Positions 16,412-24,171 of a DNA stretch of 64,000 bases are shown here, in pieces. Both the position numbers and the translations under genes were made by a program. This DNA comes from an uncultured Paraprevotella sp. (GTDB lineage: Bacteria > Bacteroidota > Bacteroidia > Bacteroidales > Bacteroidaceae): the NCBI GenBank assembly GCA_944321345.1, contig CALUKY010000002.1:124001-188000 (forward strand). The letters are read 5' to 3'. Under the pieces are notes generated by a model, which saw only the letters and a list, made by a program, of their open reading frames with translations, had not been told where the DNA came from and did no database searches. The first letter of the stretch is position 1, and every line of letters starts with the position of its first letter.

Positions 16412-17404
16412 CTATTTCTGGTTTTCCTTATACATCACCTGAGTAGGTCCGGCCTCAGGAAAGACATCCTTGGCATGCTTCTTGACAAAGGAATCAATAT
16501 GGCGTACACGCTTTTCAGTCAGGATTTCATCTACGGCAATCAGGATACCGGTTTCCTCCACATCTCCGAACTCGTCATTGATAGCCGTACCAAACATACG
16601 CATCGTAGGCGACAATCCCATGTAAGCGTTCACCAGCGGTGGAATATTGTATCCCAATTTACGTACTTCCGTATTCAATATTCTATAGTTTTCCTTAAAA
16701 TTATCCTTGCAGAACAACTGCTTCAGATATTCAGGATCTGTTTCCAGTTGTAAAGGCTGAATAGGAACCACCAGACGATCCTTGTCTTCAAAATGCTTAT
16801 GCAGGAAATAAAGAATCATATCGCGCCCCATCCGATGATAGGAAGGATACATCGTCATTTTTCCAAAAAAATATTTGATATTCGGGCGCAATACAGTCAG
16901 AGCACCAAGTCCATCCCACAAGTTATCCAAGGCGAACAATCCTTTGGAACCGGCACGTGTACTCTGATACTCCAAAGTCACAAAGGAACGCCCCAACTCA
17001 ATGGTATATGGCAAATAATTCTGTACGAAATCCTCTGAAAAACGGAACATATGCGAAGTTGCCAGAATAGGCTGCCGATTAGCATCAAGCTGCACATTGG
17101 CCCCTAAGATATAGCGATAACCTCCTAGAATCTCTTCTGCCTCGGGATTCCATACAATCAACTGCTTGTATGGATTCTCCATAACATCAAACTCATCCAG
17201 ATCAAGCGCCTTTCCAGTGCCGCCACCGGCTGCACGAAAAGCGATCTCTCTAAGTCGCCCTATTTCGCGAACCACATTCGGAGAATCCTGCCAGGTAACA
17301 ATATAAATCTCATTGTTACTTTTATTGGTTCCTCTCAATTTTTTCTCTTCCGTAAGTTCGGCCTTCAGTACCTCCCTACTTATCGGAGCCATTATTTCTT
17401 CCAT
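16412..17404 (-). CDS. glsB: GNAT-fold N-acyltransferase, GlsB-like (glycine lipid synthesis)
   Basis: A 330-residue acyltransferase of the OlsB/hemolysin-like group, with a GNAT core around residues 30-230 (IVWNPEAEEILGGYRYILG, ELGRSFVTLEYQ, YPSYHRMGRDMILYFLHKHF). In Bacteroides thetaiotaomicron the homologous adjacent pair BT_3459/BT_3460 makes N-acyl glycine and then the diacylated glycine lipid. By that precedent this enzyme transfers a 3-hydroxy-fatty acyl group to glycine at the inner membrane. Two starts fit: ATG 17404, and ATG 17392, which has GGAAG five bases upstream. It lies 18 bp after the partner gene, in one operon. Identification rests on fold, length and gene pairing. Confidence 0.8.
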   Translation of the reverse strand: MEEIMAPISREVLKAELTEEKKLRGTNKSNNEIYIVTWQDSPNVVREIGRLREIAFRAAGGGTGKALDLDEFDVMENPYKQLIVWNPEAEEILGGYRYILGANVQLDANRQPILATSHMFRFSEDFVQNYLPYTIELGRSFVTLEYQSTRAGSKGLFALDNLWDGLGALTVLRPNIKYFFGKMTMYPSYHRMGRDMILYFLHKHFEDKDRLVVPIQPLQLETDPEYLKQLFCKDNFKENYRILNTEVRKLGYNIPPLVNAYMGLSPTMRMFGTAINDEFGDVEETGILIAVDEILTEKRVRHIDSFVKKHAKDVFPEAGPTQVMYKENQK

Positions 17405-17422
17405 ACCAATATGTTACGCTTG

Positions 17423-18244
17423 TTAATTCAACTTATAAACTTCATTCTGTACGTGTTCTGCCCATTGTGCCGGTGTCTTGGAACGATCAAACTCTTCCCA
17501 GGAGATCGGTTTTCCGATAATAACCTCATAACTGCCATGCTGACTTTTATACATCTCATCAGGCAACAGAAGCATCGCAAAATTAAACTTCAATCCCAAC
17601 TTCTTGCACCAGCGTGCAATACGATAAAAACGAGGAGAGTTCTGTCCTACAAAATGAATCGGAACCACCCATCTTTGGGTTTCTACACTTTTAGTAATAA
17701 AAGTCTTTTTCCAAGGAATATCACGAATAAGCCCCTGATCATTCTTACGGGAACACAATCCGGCAGGGAACATAATAATATGGCTGTCGGACTGAAAACC
17801 AGCCTCAACAATTTGAGGAAAATTTCGGGCTTGCTTTCCGATTTTGTTAATAGGAATACATAAAGGAGCCAATCCTTTGAGATTCATCAAAAGATCATTT
17901 ACCAAATATTTTACATTTCCATTAAATTTACGACCAAGGATCATACCCAGAGCCACACCGTCAATGGCTCCCAAAGGATGGTTACTGACAAAAGTATATT
18001 TGCGGGAATCATCTGAAAGATTCTCTAGTCCTTTTACCTTTACTGTTACATCCAAATAACGAATACATTCCTCACAGAAGTCTACACCAATATAGCCTCG
18101 GCGTAAGAATTCATTAATAAAATCCTGATGAATCAGTCGCTTCAAGGCTCCAATCAACCAGTTGGGAATGTATTTTGATTTTTTTCCAACACGTGTGCGG
18201 ACAATCTGGTCCAGATCTATTTCTGCTATTGTATTATCGTGCAT
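17423..18244 (-). CDS. glsA: Lysophospholipid-type O-acyltransferase, GlsA-like (glycine lipid synthesis)
   Basis: A 273-residue PlsC-superfamily acyltransferase. The catalytic motif reads NHPLGAIDG, an H-X5-D form typical of the subgroup that acylates amino-acid lipids rather than the H-X4-D of PlsC. Further blocks are LCIPINK, the substrate-binding FPAGLCSRK and the proline block WVVPIHFVG. With the N-acyltransferase downstream it would add the second acyl chain, onto the 3-hydroxyl of N-acyl glycine, at the cytoplasmic face of the inner membrane. It is the first gene of the two-gene operon; a candidate promoter lies 26 bp upstream. The substrate is inferred from the Bacteroides GlsA/GlsB pair. 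Confidence 0.82.
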   Translation of the reverse strand: MHDNTIAEIDLDQIVRTRVGKKSKYIPNWLIGALKRLIHQDFINEFLRRGYIGVDFCEECIRYLDVTVKVKGLENLSDDSRKYTFVSNHPLGAIDGVALGMILGRKFNGNVKYLVNDLLMNLKGLAPLCIPINKIGKQARNFPQIVEAGFQSDSHIIMFPAGLCSRKNDQGLIRDIPWKKTFITKSVETQRWVVPIHFVGQNSPRFYRIARWCKKLGLKFNFAMLLLPDEMYKSQHGSYEVIIGKPISWEEFDRSKTPAQWAEHVQNEVYKLN

Positions 18245-18269
18245 ACTGAATAAATGTTCTTACGGTATG

Positions 18270-18302
18270 CAAAAATAAAGGTTCTTTCTCAAAAAAACAC
18301 AA
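18270..18302 (-). promoter_or_regulatory. Candidate promoter of the glsA-glsB operon
   Basis: TATTTTTG (18270-18277, minus strand) as -7 element, with a TTG 22 nt upstream (18300-18302). Confidence 0.5.
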
Positions 18303-18318
18303 GAAACATAATTTTTTT

Positions 18319-18687
18319 TTAAGGTATTGTTACCTTTCTATTGTTAATATAATATGTCCCCTTAGGCAAACCGCTGATCCAGTTTGTCCCCTTATTCAAA
18401 CGAAACATACCATAAAAAACGCCCCGTTCGTTATAAACCGGTAATAATTGCACATATTTGGTGGTAACGCATAAGCGTGTACCCTTTATCTGAAGGGTAA
18501 CAGGAAATGCGGAGCTCAGCATCTTCGTTTTCAAAGCATTACCGTCTCTCTCTGTACCGGCATCCGATACAATTGAGTTCGTACGCACAACCTGATGAAT
18601 GTTCTGTGCATATAAATCTCCCACGCTTAATACGAATAAGCCCAACAGATAAAAAACAGATTTTTTCAATGTTAATAAAGATTTCAT
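18319..18687 (-). CDS. Small secreted protein, mostly a C-terminal sorting-like domain
   Basis: A 122-residue protein with a signal peptide (LLTLKKSVFYLLGLFVLSVG ... YAQ). The remaining 95 residues end in GLPKGTYYINNRKVTIP, the same tail as the much larger secreted proteins upstream in this locus. The preceding strands (VTLQIKGTRLCVTT, VQLLPVYNERGVFYGMFRL) fit the beta-sandwich of a type IX-like C-terminal domain, so the protein is close to a sorting domain alone. Start is ATG 18687; a GTG two codons earlier is less likely. It has its own strong promoter. Function unknown. Confidence 0.75.
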   Translation of the reverse strand: MKSLLTLKKSVFYLLGLFVLSVGDLYAQNIHQVVRTNSIVSDAGTERDGNALKTKMLSSAFPVTLQIKGTRLCVTTKYVQLLPVYNERGVFYGMFRLNKGTNWISGLPKGTYYINNRKVTIP

Positions 18688-18712
18688 AAGCACTATTTTG
18701 TCAAAAACAATG

Positions 18713-18743
18713 CAAAAATAAATTGTTTTTTTAAAATAACAAA
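18713..18743 (-). promoter_or_regulatory. Strong Bacteroidetes promoter of the small secreted protein
   Basis: On the minus strand TTTG (18740-18743), 19 nt, TATTTTTG (18713-18720): both elements and spacing match the consensus. Confidence 0.75.
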
Positions 18744-18800
18744 ACGTTTTCGCATTTATTTTCCTGATCTATTAAGTTTTATTTGTGTTCTAGAATATAG

Positions 18801-18835
18801 GACAGCTGTTTCAGTAAGAAACTGAAACAGCCGTC
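18801..18835. terminator. Hairpin after the short peptide gene, probable terminator
   Basis: GCTGTTTCAGT (18805-18815) and ACTGAAACAGC (18821-18831) pair perfectly around an AAGAA loop, with three more pairs after one mismatch. It lies 30 bp past the stop of the 61-residue peptide. No clear U-tract follows on the minus strand. Confidence 0.55.
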
Positions 18836-18864
18836 TAGAATTAAAAAAGAATTATTTCAGACTA

Positions 18865-19050
18865 TTATTCCTCTTTATTCCAAAGTCCTGTATCCCAAAT
18901 GCTCCCCCAATTTCCTTCCCGGTTGGCATCGGCATCCCAAGTTCCTTCTTCATGACTTACAGTCACCTGATAAGCACTATTACATAAAAGCATTTCAGCA
19001 TCTATATAAAGATAACGCAAAGAAGGGCGAATGTATTGGCTACGCTTCAT
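18865..19050 (-). CDS. 61-residue peptide of the MKK-Y-P-EMLL type
   Basis: A short frame that begins 9 bp after the 805-residue secreted protein. It shares its N-terminal pattern with a second peptide at 25417-25593: MK-basic, Tyr, Pro, a hydrophobic strand, then (A)EML(L/A) and Ser (here SQYIRPSLRYLYIDAEMLL). The C-terminal half is rich in Trp, Gly, Asp and Asn (EEGTWDADANREGNWGS). There is no signal peptide or lipobox. The identical position of both peptides, directly after a large tail-bearing secreted protein, argues for a real family. A leader/core layout as in a modified peptide is conceivable but unproven; no modifying enzyme is seen here. Confidence 0.7.
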   Translation of the reverse strand: MKRSQYIRPSLRYLYIDAEMLLCNSAYQVTVSHEEGTWDADANREGNWGSIWDTGLWNKEE

Positions 19051-19059
19051 AAATTTAAC

Positions 19060-21477
19060 TTATTTTATTACGATCTTTTTTCCATTCAAAACATAAATAC
19101 CTTTTGGCAACAACTGTTTACAATCATCCCAAAGTCCCAGATATTGTCCTTGGAGCGAATAAACAGGCTCCCGATTCAGGGAATCGTTTTCCGGGAATTG
19201 CATATCGGTAGATTCTACTGCTATAGGAATACGCAGGTATCCTTCCGGAATACCGGATAGTACCGGCACGCGATCCAGATCAACAAAAGCCTTATTCGCT
19301 CCTACAGAAGAACCAACAGCGCATTTACGTAACAAATTACCGGAAAAAACATATTTTCCTTCGAGAACCGTATTCTCTGTATCCTTATCCGGATTTATCC
19401 CTTCAAATGTACCGCAAAGGCCATTCCGGCTTAAAGGCCCCCCAACAGGGTTGCCACTATAAAGCATGGATAAAAAAGAAGACTCTGAATAGATCACATA
19501 GGGCAATCCGGCCTCCAGACGTTCCAACGGTTCAGACAGCACTAAGGTTTTTGCCATACCATTCTGATCATCAACACGTCCCTCAACTTCAAAGAACAAT
19601 GCTCCGGAAAAGTCTCCGATATTGACCGCATAAGGCACACATACGGTGCCCCAGCGTCCGGGTGTCAGTTCACGCAAATACCCTTCGTAAAGCGGCATAT
19701 CCGTGGCAGGGACCGAAGAGTAACCACCATTACCTATATTGCTTACCGCATAATTCTTGATGGCATTATATCTTTCTACCCGCATCAGCACGCGCTTCGG
19801 ATCTGTGTTTCTCATCCAGTATCCCTCCGTTTCGTTTTTGGTCCATTCACAATAGTCATCAGCCTTCTGAGCCATCTGCAAGGCTGTACCCGACGAAGCC
19901 GCCTGCAAAAAGGCTCCCGACGGAGTCTGAAGATAACCTTTTTCATAATCAAACTCCCATTGTAACGATGAAAGATCCTGAGAAGAGGCTATGGCTCTCC
20001 CTTCCAACACACCGACACGAACACAAGGCAAAGCGCCTTCGTCAAGCATATTTTGTGCCGCGTAATAACTGCCGTCGGATTCAGTGACTACCAAAGCTGT
20101 CCCTTCAGCCTTAGGAGGTTCCGGTACAGACAGATCCACAATCTGACCGGCTTCGGCCACCCATAAATACAAACCTGACTCATCACCTTTAAGTACGCCA
20201 TTCACGGTCATCTTTTCCGGCCAGATCCAGGTAGGTTCCTCACTCCAGGAACCCGTTTTTATCCGCAGCGTTTTCTCATCATCCGCTTCAGCAGAAATCA
20301 AGGAACCGGTTTCCGGCAAATAAGCCATCCGGGTCAACTGAACCAGACATGCAGTATATTGATAAGGAGTCTGTAACAAATCATCCCAAGAAACAGACAA
20401 GGGCATTGTTGACGAAATACCCGGAGATACAGTAACCTGACTGAAAATTCCGTCTGCCACCCGAGTCATGCCATAATCATCTTCTGGTTTTCCGATCAGG
20501 AACCCTCCCAACACATCACCTTTGCCTACAGACAAGACATCAGGCGGCAGCAATAAGCCTCCTTTGGGAGTATGCACGTAAATCCCCCTATCATCCACAT
20601 CGACGACCTCAGCCGGCACCAGATCCAGACGGACCCGTTCAGAAGCCCTGCGAAACTCCTGCGCATTAGCCACCGTCGGTACTTTTACGATTTCATAGCG
20701 TTCCGTGGCCACTTCGCTCTGTTTTCCGCCGGTTATCGCAATAGCCGAAACCGTAGTCGTCTGATCCAGGATAATCGGCTCCTGATACAACTGAGATGAT
20801 TCGTCAGGCACACTCCCGTCCAAGGTATAATAAATATCCGCTCCCTGATTAGCAGTCAGTTCCAAAGTAACCGGTTCGGTATATAATCCTGATTTCAGGG
20901 CAAATACCGGCAAATCCGGAATATCGGGAATAGCCGTCAGTTTCAGATCATCCAGATAAATTGTCACATCGGGTGTTTCATTGGTCAACCTCAGAATCAT
21001 TTTACTTCCCATAGGAACCGACAATGAAATCGGATCAATGGTATACCAAGCCTGAGTTCCTTTAAGCACCGGAATATACGACTTTTTATTATTCCCATCC
21101 ATCCAAACCTCTATCAAGAGTTTTCCGGAATTCGTCTTATTTTTCTTCAAATTAAAAGACAGTTCGTAGTCATGGAAACCAGACACCTCAATTTCCTTGA
21201 CAAGCAATTGGGAATATTGTTCACTCGGAAAATAAACATAGCGCTCACCACTGCTTCCGGAAATGCCACAGGCCATAGAATTATAGAAACCGACTCTTCC
21301 ACTTCCCGAATAAAGGCAATCTTCCCGATCCCATCCTGCATAGTCGGTAATATTCATATATAACTTATCCGGATCCGCATTACCAAACCCTTCTTCATAA
21401 ATAATGCGTCGTTCCTGAGCATTCGCTCCCAGAATACAAAACATTAAAAGCAATCCCCAAATTCGTGTTAGTTTCAT
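19060..21477 (-). CDS. Large secreted multidomain protein with chitobiase-like domain and sorting-like tail
   Basis: An 805-residue exported protein (signal MKLTRIWGLLLMFCILGANA). Residues about 25-185 form a jelly-roll-like carbohydrate-binding type domain. Residues about 190-265 match the chitobiase C-terminal (CHB_HEX_C) repeat (GADIYYTLDGSVPDESSQLY). Residues 270-450 resemble an OB-fold module. Residues about 610-690 carry a WGTVCVPYAV ... LEAGLPYVIY segment related to the GWNTLCLPF module of the proteins further upstream. It ends VYSLQGQYL ... LLPKGIYVLNGKKIVIK. No catalytic motif is recognised. It is divergent from the AraC-type membrane regulator, which may control it, and is followed at 9 bp by a short peptide gene. 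Confidence 0.82.
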   Translation of the reverse strand: MKLTRIWGLLLMFCILGANAQERRIIYEEGFGNADPDKLYMNITDYAGWDREDCLYSGSGRVGFYNSMACGISGSSGERYVYFPSEQYSQLLVKEIEVSGFHDYELSFNLKKNKTNSGKLLIEVWMDGNNKKSYIPVLKGTQAWYTIDPISLSVPMGSKMILRLTNETPDVTIYLDDLKLTAIPDIPDLPVFALKSGLYTEPVTLELTANQGADIYYTLDGSVPDESSQLYQEPIILDQTTTVSAIAITGGKQSEVATERYEIVKVPTVANAQEFRRASERVRLDLVPAEVVDVDDRGIYVHTPKGGLLLPPDVLSVGKGDVLGGFLIGKPEDDYGMTRVADGIFSQVTVSPGISSTMPLSVSWDDLLQTPYQYTACLVQLTRMAYLPETGSLISAEADDEKTLRIKTGSWSEEPTWIWPEKMTVNGVLKGDESGLYLWVAEAGQIVDLSVPEPPKAEGTALVVTESDGSYYAAQNMLDEGALPCVRVGVLEGRAIASSQDLSSLQWEFDYEKGYLQTPSGAFLQAASSGTALQMAQKADDYCEWTKNETEGYWMRNTDPKRVLMRVERYNAIKNYAVSNIGNGGYSSVPATDMPLYEGYLRELTPGRWGTVCVPYAVNIGDFSGALFFEVEGRVDDQNGMAKTLVLSEPLERLEAGLPYVIYSESSFLSMLYSGNPVGGPLSRNGLCGTFEGINPDKDTENTVLEGKYVFSGNLLRKCAVGSSVGANKAFVDLDRVPVLSGIPEGYLRIPIAVESTDMQFPENDSLNREPVYSLQGQYLGLWDDCKQLLPKGIYVLNGKKIVIK

Positions 21478-21622
21478 TTTTTATTTTTTTACAATCATTT
21501 GCAAAGCAAGAAAGAAAAAACGAACCTATACCAAAATAAGGTGTTCAAATAAAAAAACAACAAATCTTATGTACATGTATTCCAAATAAAACAAAAAGAA
21601 CTTTTTTGTACCAAAAAATCAT

Positions 21623-21630
21623 TATATTTG
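21623..21630 (+). promoter_or_regulatory. -7 promoter element of the membrane AraC regulator
   Basis: TATATTTG matches the consensus exactly but ends only 4 bp before the ATG at 21635, so the mRNA would be leaderless. A TTTG at 21605-21608 is only 14 nt upstream. Confidence 0.45.
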
Positions 21631-21634
21631 TTGC

Positions 21635-22735
21635 ATGCAAAATATTATTCTAATATCTATCGTATCCTATACGGTAATTCATCTGATGATGAGTTCCGTT
21701 TTATTTCTCTACTCCCGATATAAAATAGAATATCTGGCATTAGCCTGGATTACAGCTATTTTTGGCATCGGTGGTTGTGTGAGCATTCCATTTATCCTTC
21801 ATTATGAGGGAACAGATTTCGGCATTCTGCATCCCTATATGCTTATGCTTCTGGTAGCCAGTTCCTATTTACAAAGTCTGCAGCCTTTGGGAATAGCCAT
21901 GCCCGGCTATCTGCAATGGGGCCGTATGTGGAAATATGCCATTCCCGCCCTCATAGTACTAAGCATCTATGCACTAGGCTTGTTGCTGGACAGTGAGCCG
22001 GTTGTCATCAAACATTTTTCGGATATTCCCGAGAAGCTACTACAAAGCGATATTCTGCTACGCGTAGCTTGCGTTGGAGTTTCCATTTATTATATCGTGA
22101 ATATCTTCCGACTGCCTCATTTAATGGTTAAACATACGCAGGTGCCCCGCTATGTCAAGGCTTACGGAAGCGCCATCGGCATTGTGGCAACCTATTATGT
22201 CATTTCCGCCATATTCTTCAGCATGATCAATATTTTGATCTATCTCTTTCTTTTCTCTTTGCTGAATATGTATATATTTTTCCGGACGCTGGAAACCATG
22301 GCTATTCATTTACCGAAACCGGCCATAAAACAAGTTCAGGAAGCACCGACAGAGGAATGGATTGCAGAAGTGGAAAAAGAAGACTTCAATCAGGCAAACG
22401 TACAACGGTTTAACCGGGTTGAATTCTTCATGCAGCAGAAAAAAGAATGGACCGACAACACTTTCGGCAGAGACAGACTTTGCGAAGCAACCGGAATCAA
22501 CCGCCATCTGATGCTACAATGCCTGCGAAGTCAAGGTTATAATAATATTCATGACTACATTAACTCTTACCGCATCAATGCCCTGAAGCAGAAAATCAAA
22601 AGTGGCGAAATCAAGACTCCCAATGACAGTGTCATTGTAGGATTCGGTTCCGGTAAAACAGCCCGTAACTGTTTTGAACGGATGGAAGACCAGTCATTGG
22701 ATGAATACATCAAGGAAAAAGGTCCCAAATCGTAG
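21635..22735 (+). CDS. Integral membrane AraC-type transcription regulator
   Basis: A 366-residue protein. The first 225 residues hold about six or seven hydrophobic helices (NIILISIVSYTVIHL, LAWITAIFGIGGCVSIPF, AIPALIVLSIYALGLLL, VATYYVISAIFFSMINILIY). A linker of about 40 residues leads to an AraC/HTH_18 domain (residues about 275-360): helix-turn-helix segments RLCEATGINRHLMLQCLRSQ and DSVIVGFGSGKTARNCFERM. Membrane-anchored AraC proteins of Bacteroidetes sense signals in or across the membrane. It sits between two blocks of tail-bearing secreted proteins, so these are its likely targets (inference). ATG 21686 is an alternative start but would cut the first helix. Confidence 0.85.
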   Translation: MQNIILISIVSYTVIHLMMSSVLFLYSRYKIEYLALAWITAIFGIGGCVSIPFILHYEGTDFGILHPYMLMLLVASSYLQSLQPLGIAMPGYLQWGRMWKYAIPALIVLSIYALGLLLDSEPVVIKHFSDIPEKLLQSDILLRVACVGVSIYYIVNIFRLPHLMVKHTQVPRYVKAYGSAIGIVATYYVISAIFFSMINILIYLFLFSLLNMYIFFRTLETMAIHLPKPAIKQVQEAPTEEWIAEVEKEDFNQANVQRFNRVEFFMQQKKEWTDNTFGRDRLCEATGINRHLMLQCLRSQGYNNIHDYINSYRINALKQKIKSGEIKTPNDSVIVGFGSGKTARNCFERMEDQSLDEYIKEKGPKS

Positions 22736-22811
22736 GACAAAAATCAAATCAGACAAATCTGTTTTATCAATAAAACAAAAAACTGCGAATACGTAGTTTC
22801 CTGAAATTATT

Positions 22812-22863
22812 TTCCCGGAAGTAATTAATTATCTCCTTGTCGGTAATTAATTACTTCCGGGAA
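22812..22863. terminator. Bidirectional terminator with a perfect 20-bp stem
   Basis: The arms at 22812-22831 and 22844-22863 are perfect reverse complements over 20 bp (TTCCCGGAAG followed by TAATTAATTA), with a 12-nt loop. It separates the convergent AraC-type gene and the secreted protein gene. Confidence 0.8.
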
Positions 22864-22878
22864 GGTAAAAATAAAAAT

Positions 22879-24054
22879 CTATTTCACAGTAACCTTACGG
22901 CCATTTACAATGTAAATACCTGCAGGCAAACCATTCAGATCATTATCGGAGCGCACACGCACACCTTGTAAGGTATATACCCCCGAAACAGGAGTCTGTT
23001 GCTGTGATATCACCTCCACTCCCGTTGTATTACTGTTCATCGGTTGATAGTTGATACGGAGCACAGCCTGTGAAGCAGGTTCAGTATATTCAAAATAAGC
23101 TCGGGTACCGTTGAGAACAGCATTCGGACCGCCCTTAAGCAGTTTGTTTTGGACTACGCCATATTTGCCATACATGCTGAATCCAGGCTCGTAATTGCTG
23201 ATAAAAGTCATGCCATTATAAGAAACATATTTGGGAACCGCTCCATACACCTCACGCGAAGAGAATACAATGGTTCCTGCCGGAATGTCCTCTGGACAAT
23301 AAGCCATATAAGGTTTGTTTGCCTCCAAATGATCTACTAAAGCAAAATCCAGTCCCGCTTTCGAATCGTAAGCTATAAACTGCTGTACTTTGACTCCAGT
23401 TCCCAATTCGGAGACCTGACATTCGAAGGGCAGACAAAGTGTATTCCATCCCGCAACGAGAGCCCGATCCAGCACAATTTCTTCGGCATATGCATAATAC
23501 CCCGTCTCTGAAGCCTGGCAGTCAGACACCACCTTCTGAGGTATATAATTCACCAGTTCATAATCAATACAAATCTTCGTCACCTGTATTCCGGCTGTAA
23601 TCACATCCATCTGTTTATTATCCCACAGAACCCCGGAAAAGGTTGAGCTGTAGATAAACCCAAATTCCGGCTGGAGCCACCAGTTTCCGTCCGTTCCTTC
23701 AAAACGGACAGTTGAACCGGCTCCTTCTGTTCCACCTTCAAGGAGAAGGCGGGTTACTTTTATTTTCCGATTAGCAGATTCAGTGTCCCAAGTCCATGAA
23801 GCCGTTCCTTTCGGTATTCTCAGTCTGTATGCTCTGGTCAGCCATCCGGTCACCTCATACGAAAGATCTCCTCCTTGCGAGGCAATGGAGAATGTTCCTA
23901 CTCCCGGAACCCGATAAACCAATTTACCGTTTTGAATATTATCCAGTTTACTGCCTTCAAGGGTAAGGCTACCCTTGAGTGTCAGGCTTTGTGCTGAAAC
24001 AGTTAAACTCAGCAGCATAGAAACCAAGAAATAAACAAATGCTCTGATCTTCAT
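22879..24054 (-). CDS. Secreted protein with GWNTLCLPF module and sorting-like tail (paralogue 1)
   Basis: A 391-residue exported protein (signal ending VSAQS). The N-terminal half (residues 22-185) is beta rich, with SLTLEGSKLDNIQNGKLVYRV and a KVTRLLLEG strand. From about residue 190 comes the module AEEIVLDRALVAGWNTLCLP through LEANKPYMAYCPE and MYGKYGV to NGTRAYFEY. The protein ends VYTLQGVRV ... GLPAGIYIVNGRKVTVK. The C-terminal half is nearly identical to that of the next gene upstream, while the N-terminal halves differ strongly. No enzyme motif is seen. It is the last gene before the 20-bp terminator; a short TATCGT/ACGATA repeat at 24092-24107 lies in its upstream region. Confidence 0.8.
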   Translation of the reverse strand: MKIRAFVYFLVSMLLSLTVSAQSLTLKGSLTLEGSKLDNIQNGKLVYRVPGVGTFSIASQGGDLSYEVTGWLTRAYRLRIPKGTASWTWDTESANRKIKVTRLLLEGGTEGAGSTVRFEGTDGNWWLQPEFGFIYSSTFSGVLWDNKQMDVITAGIQVTKICIDYELVNYIPQKVVSDCQASETGYYAYAEEIVLDRALVAGWNTLCLPFECQVSELGTGVKVQQFIAYDSKAGLDFALVDHLEANKPYMAYCPEDIPAGTIVFSSREVYGAVPKYVSYNGMTFISNYEPGFSMYGKYGVVQNKLLKGGPNAVLNGTRAYFEYTEPASQAVLRINYQPMNSNTTGVEVISQQQTPVSGVYTLQGVRVRSDNDLNGLPAGIYIVNGRKVTVK

Positions 24055-24115
24055 ATTCTAATTCTATTGACTGATTTTCCGGATATTACATTATCGTGTT
24101 AACGATATAAAACCA

Positions 24116-24157
24116 AATATGGAGCAGTTTGCCATCCGGAACAAATTGCCCCATATT
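24116..24157 (-). terminator. Hairpin between the two paralogues
   Basis: AATATGG (24116-24122) pairs with CCATATT (24151-24157) and, after one mismatch, GCAGTTTG (24124-24131) pairs with CAAATTGC (24142-24149). It lies 15 bp past the stop of the upstream gene and is followed by TTTGGTTTTA on the minus strand. Confidence 0.6.
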
Positions 24158-24171
24158 CATCACGACCATTG

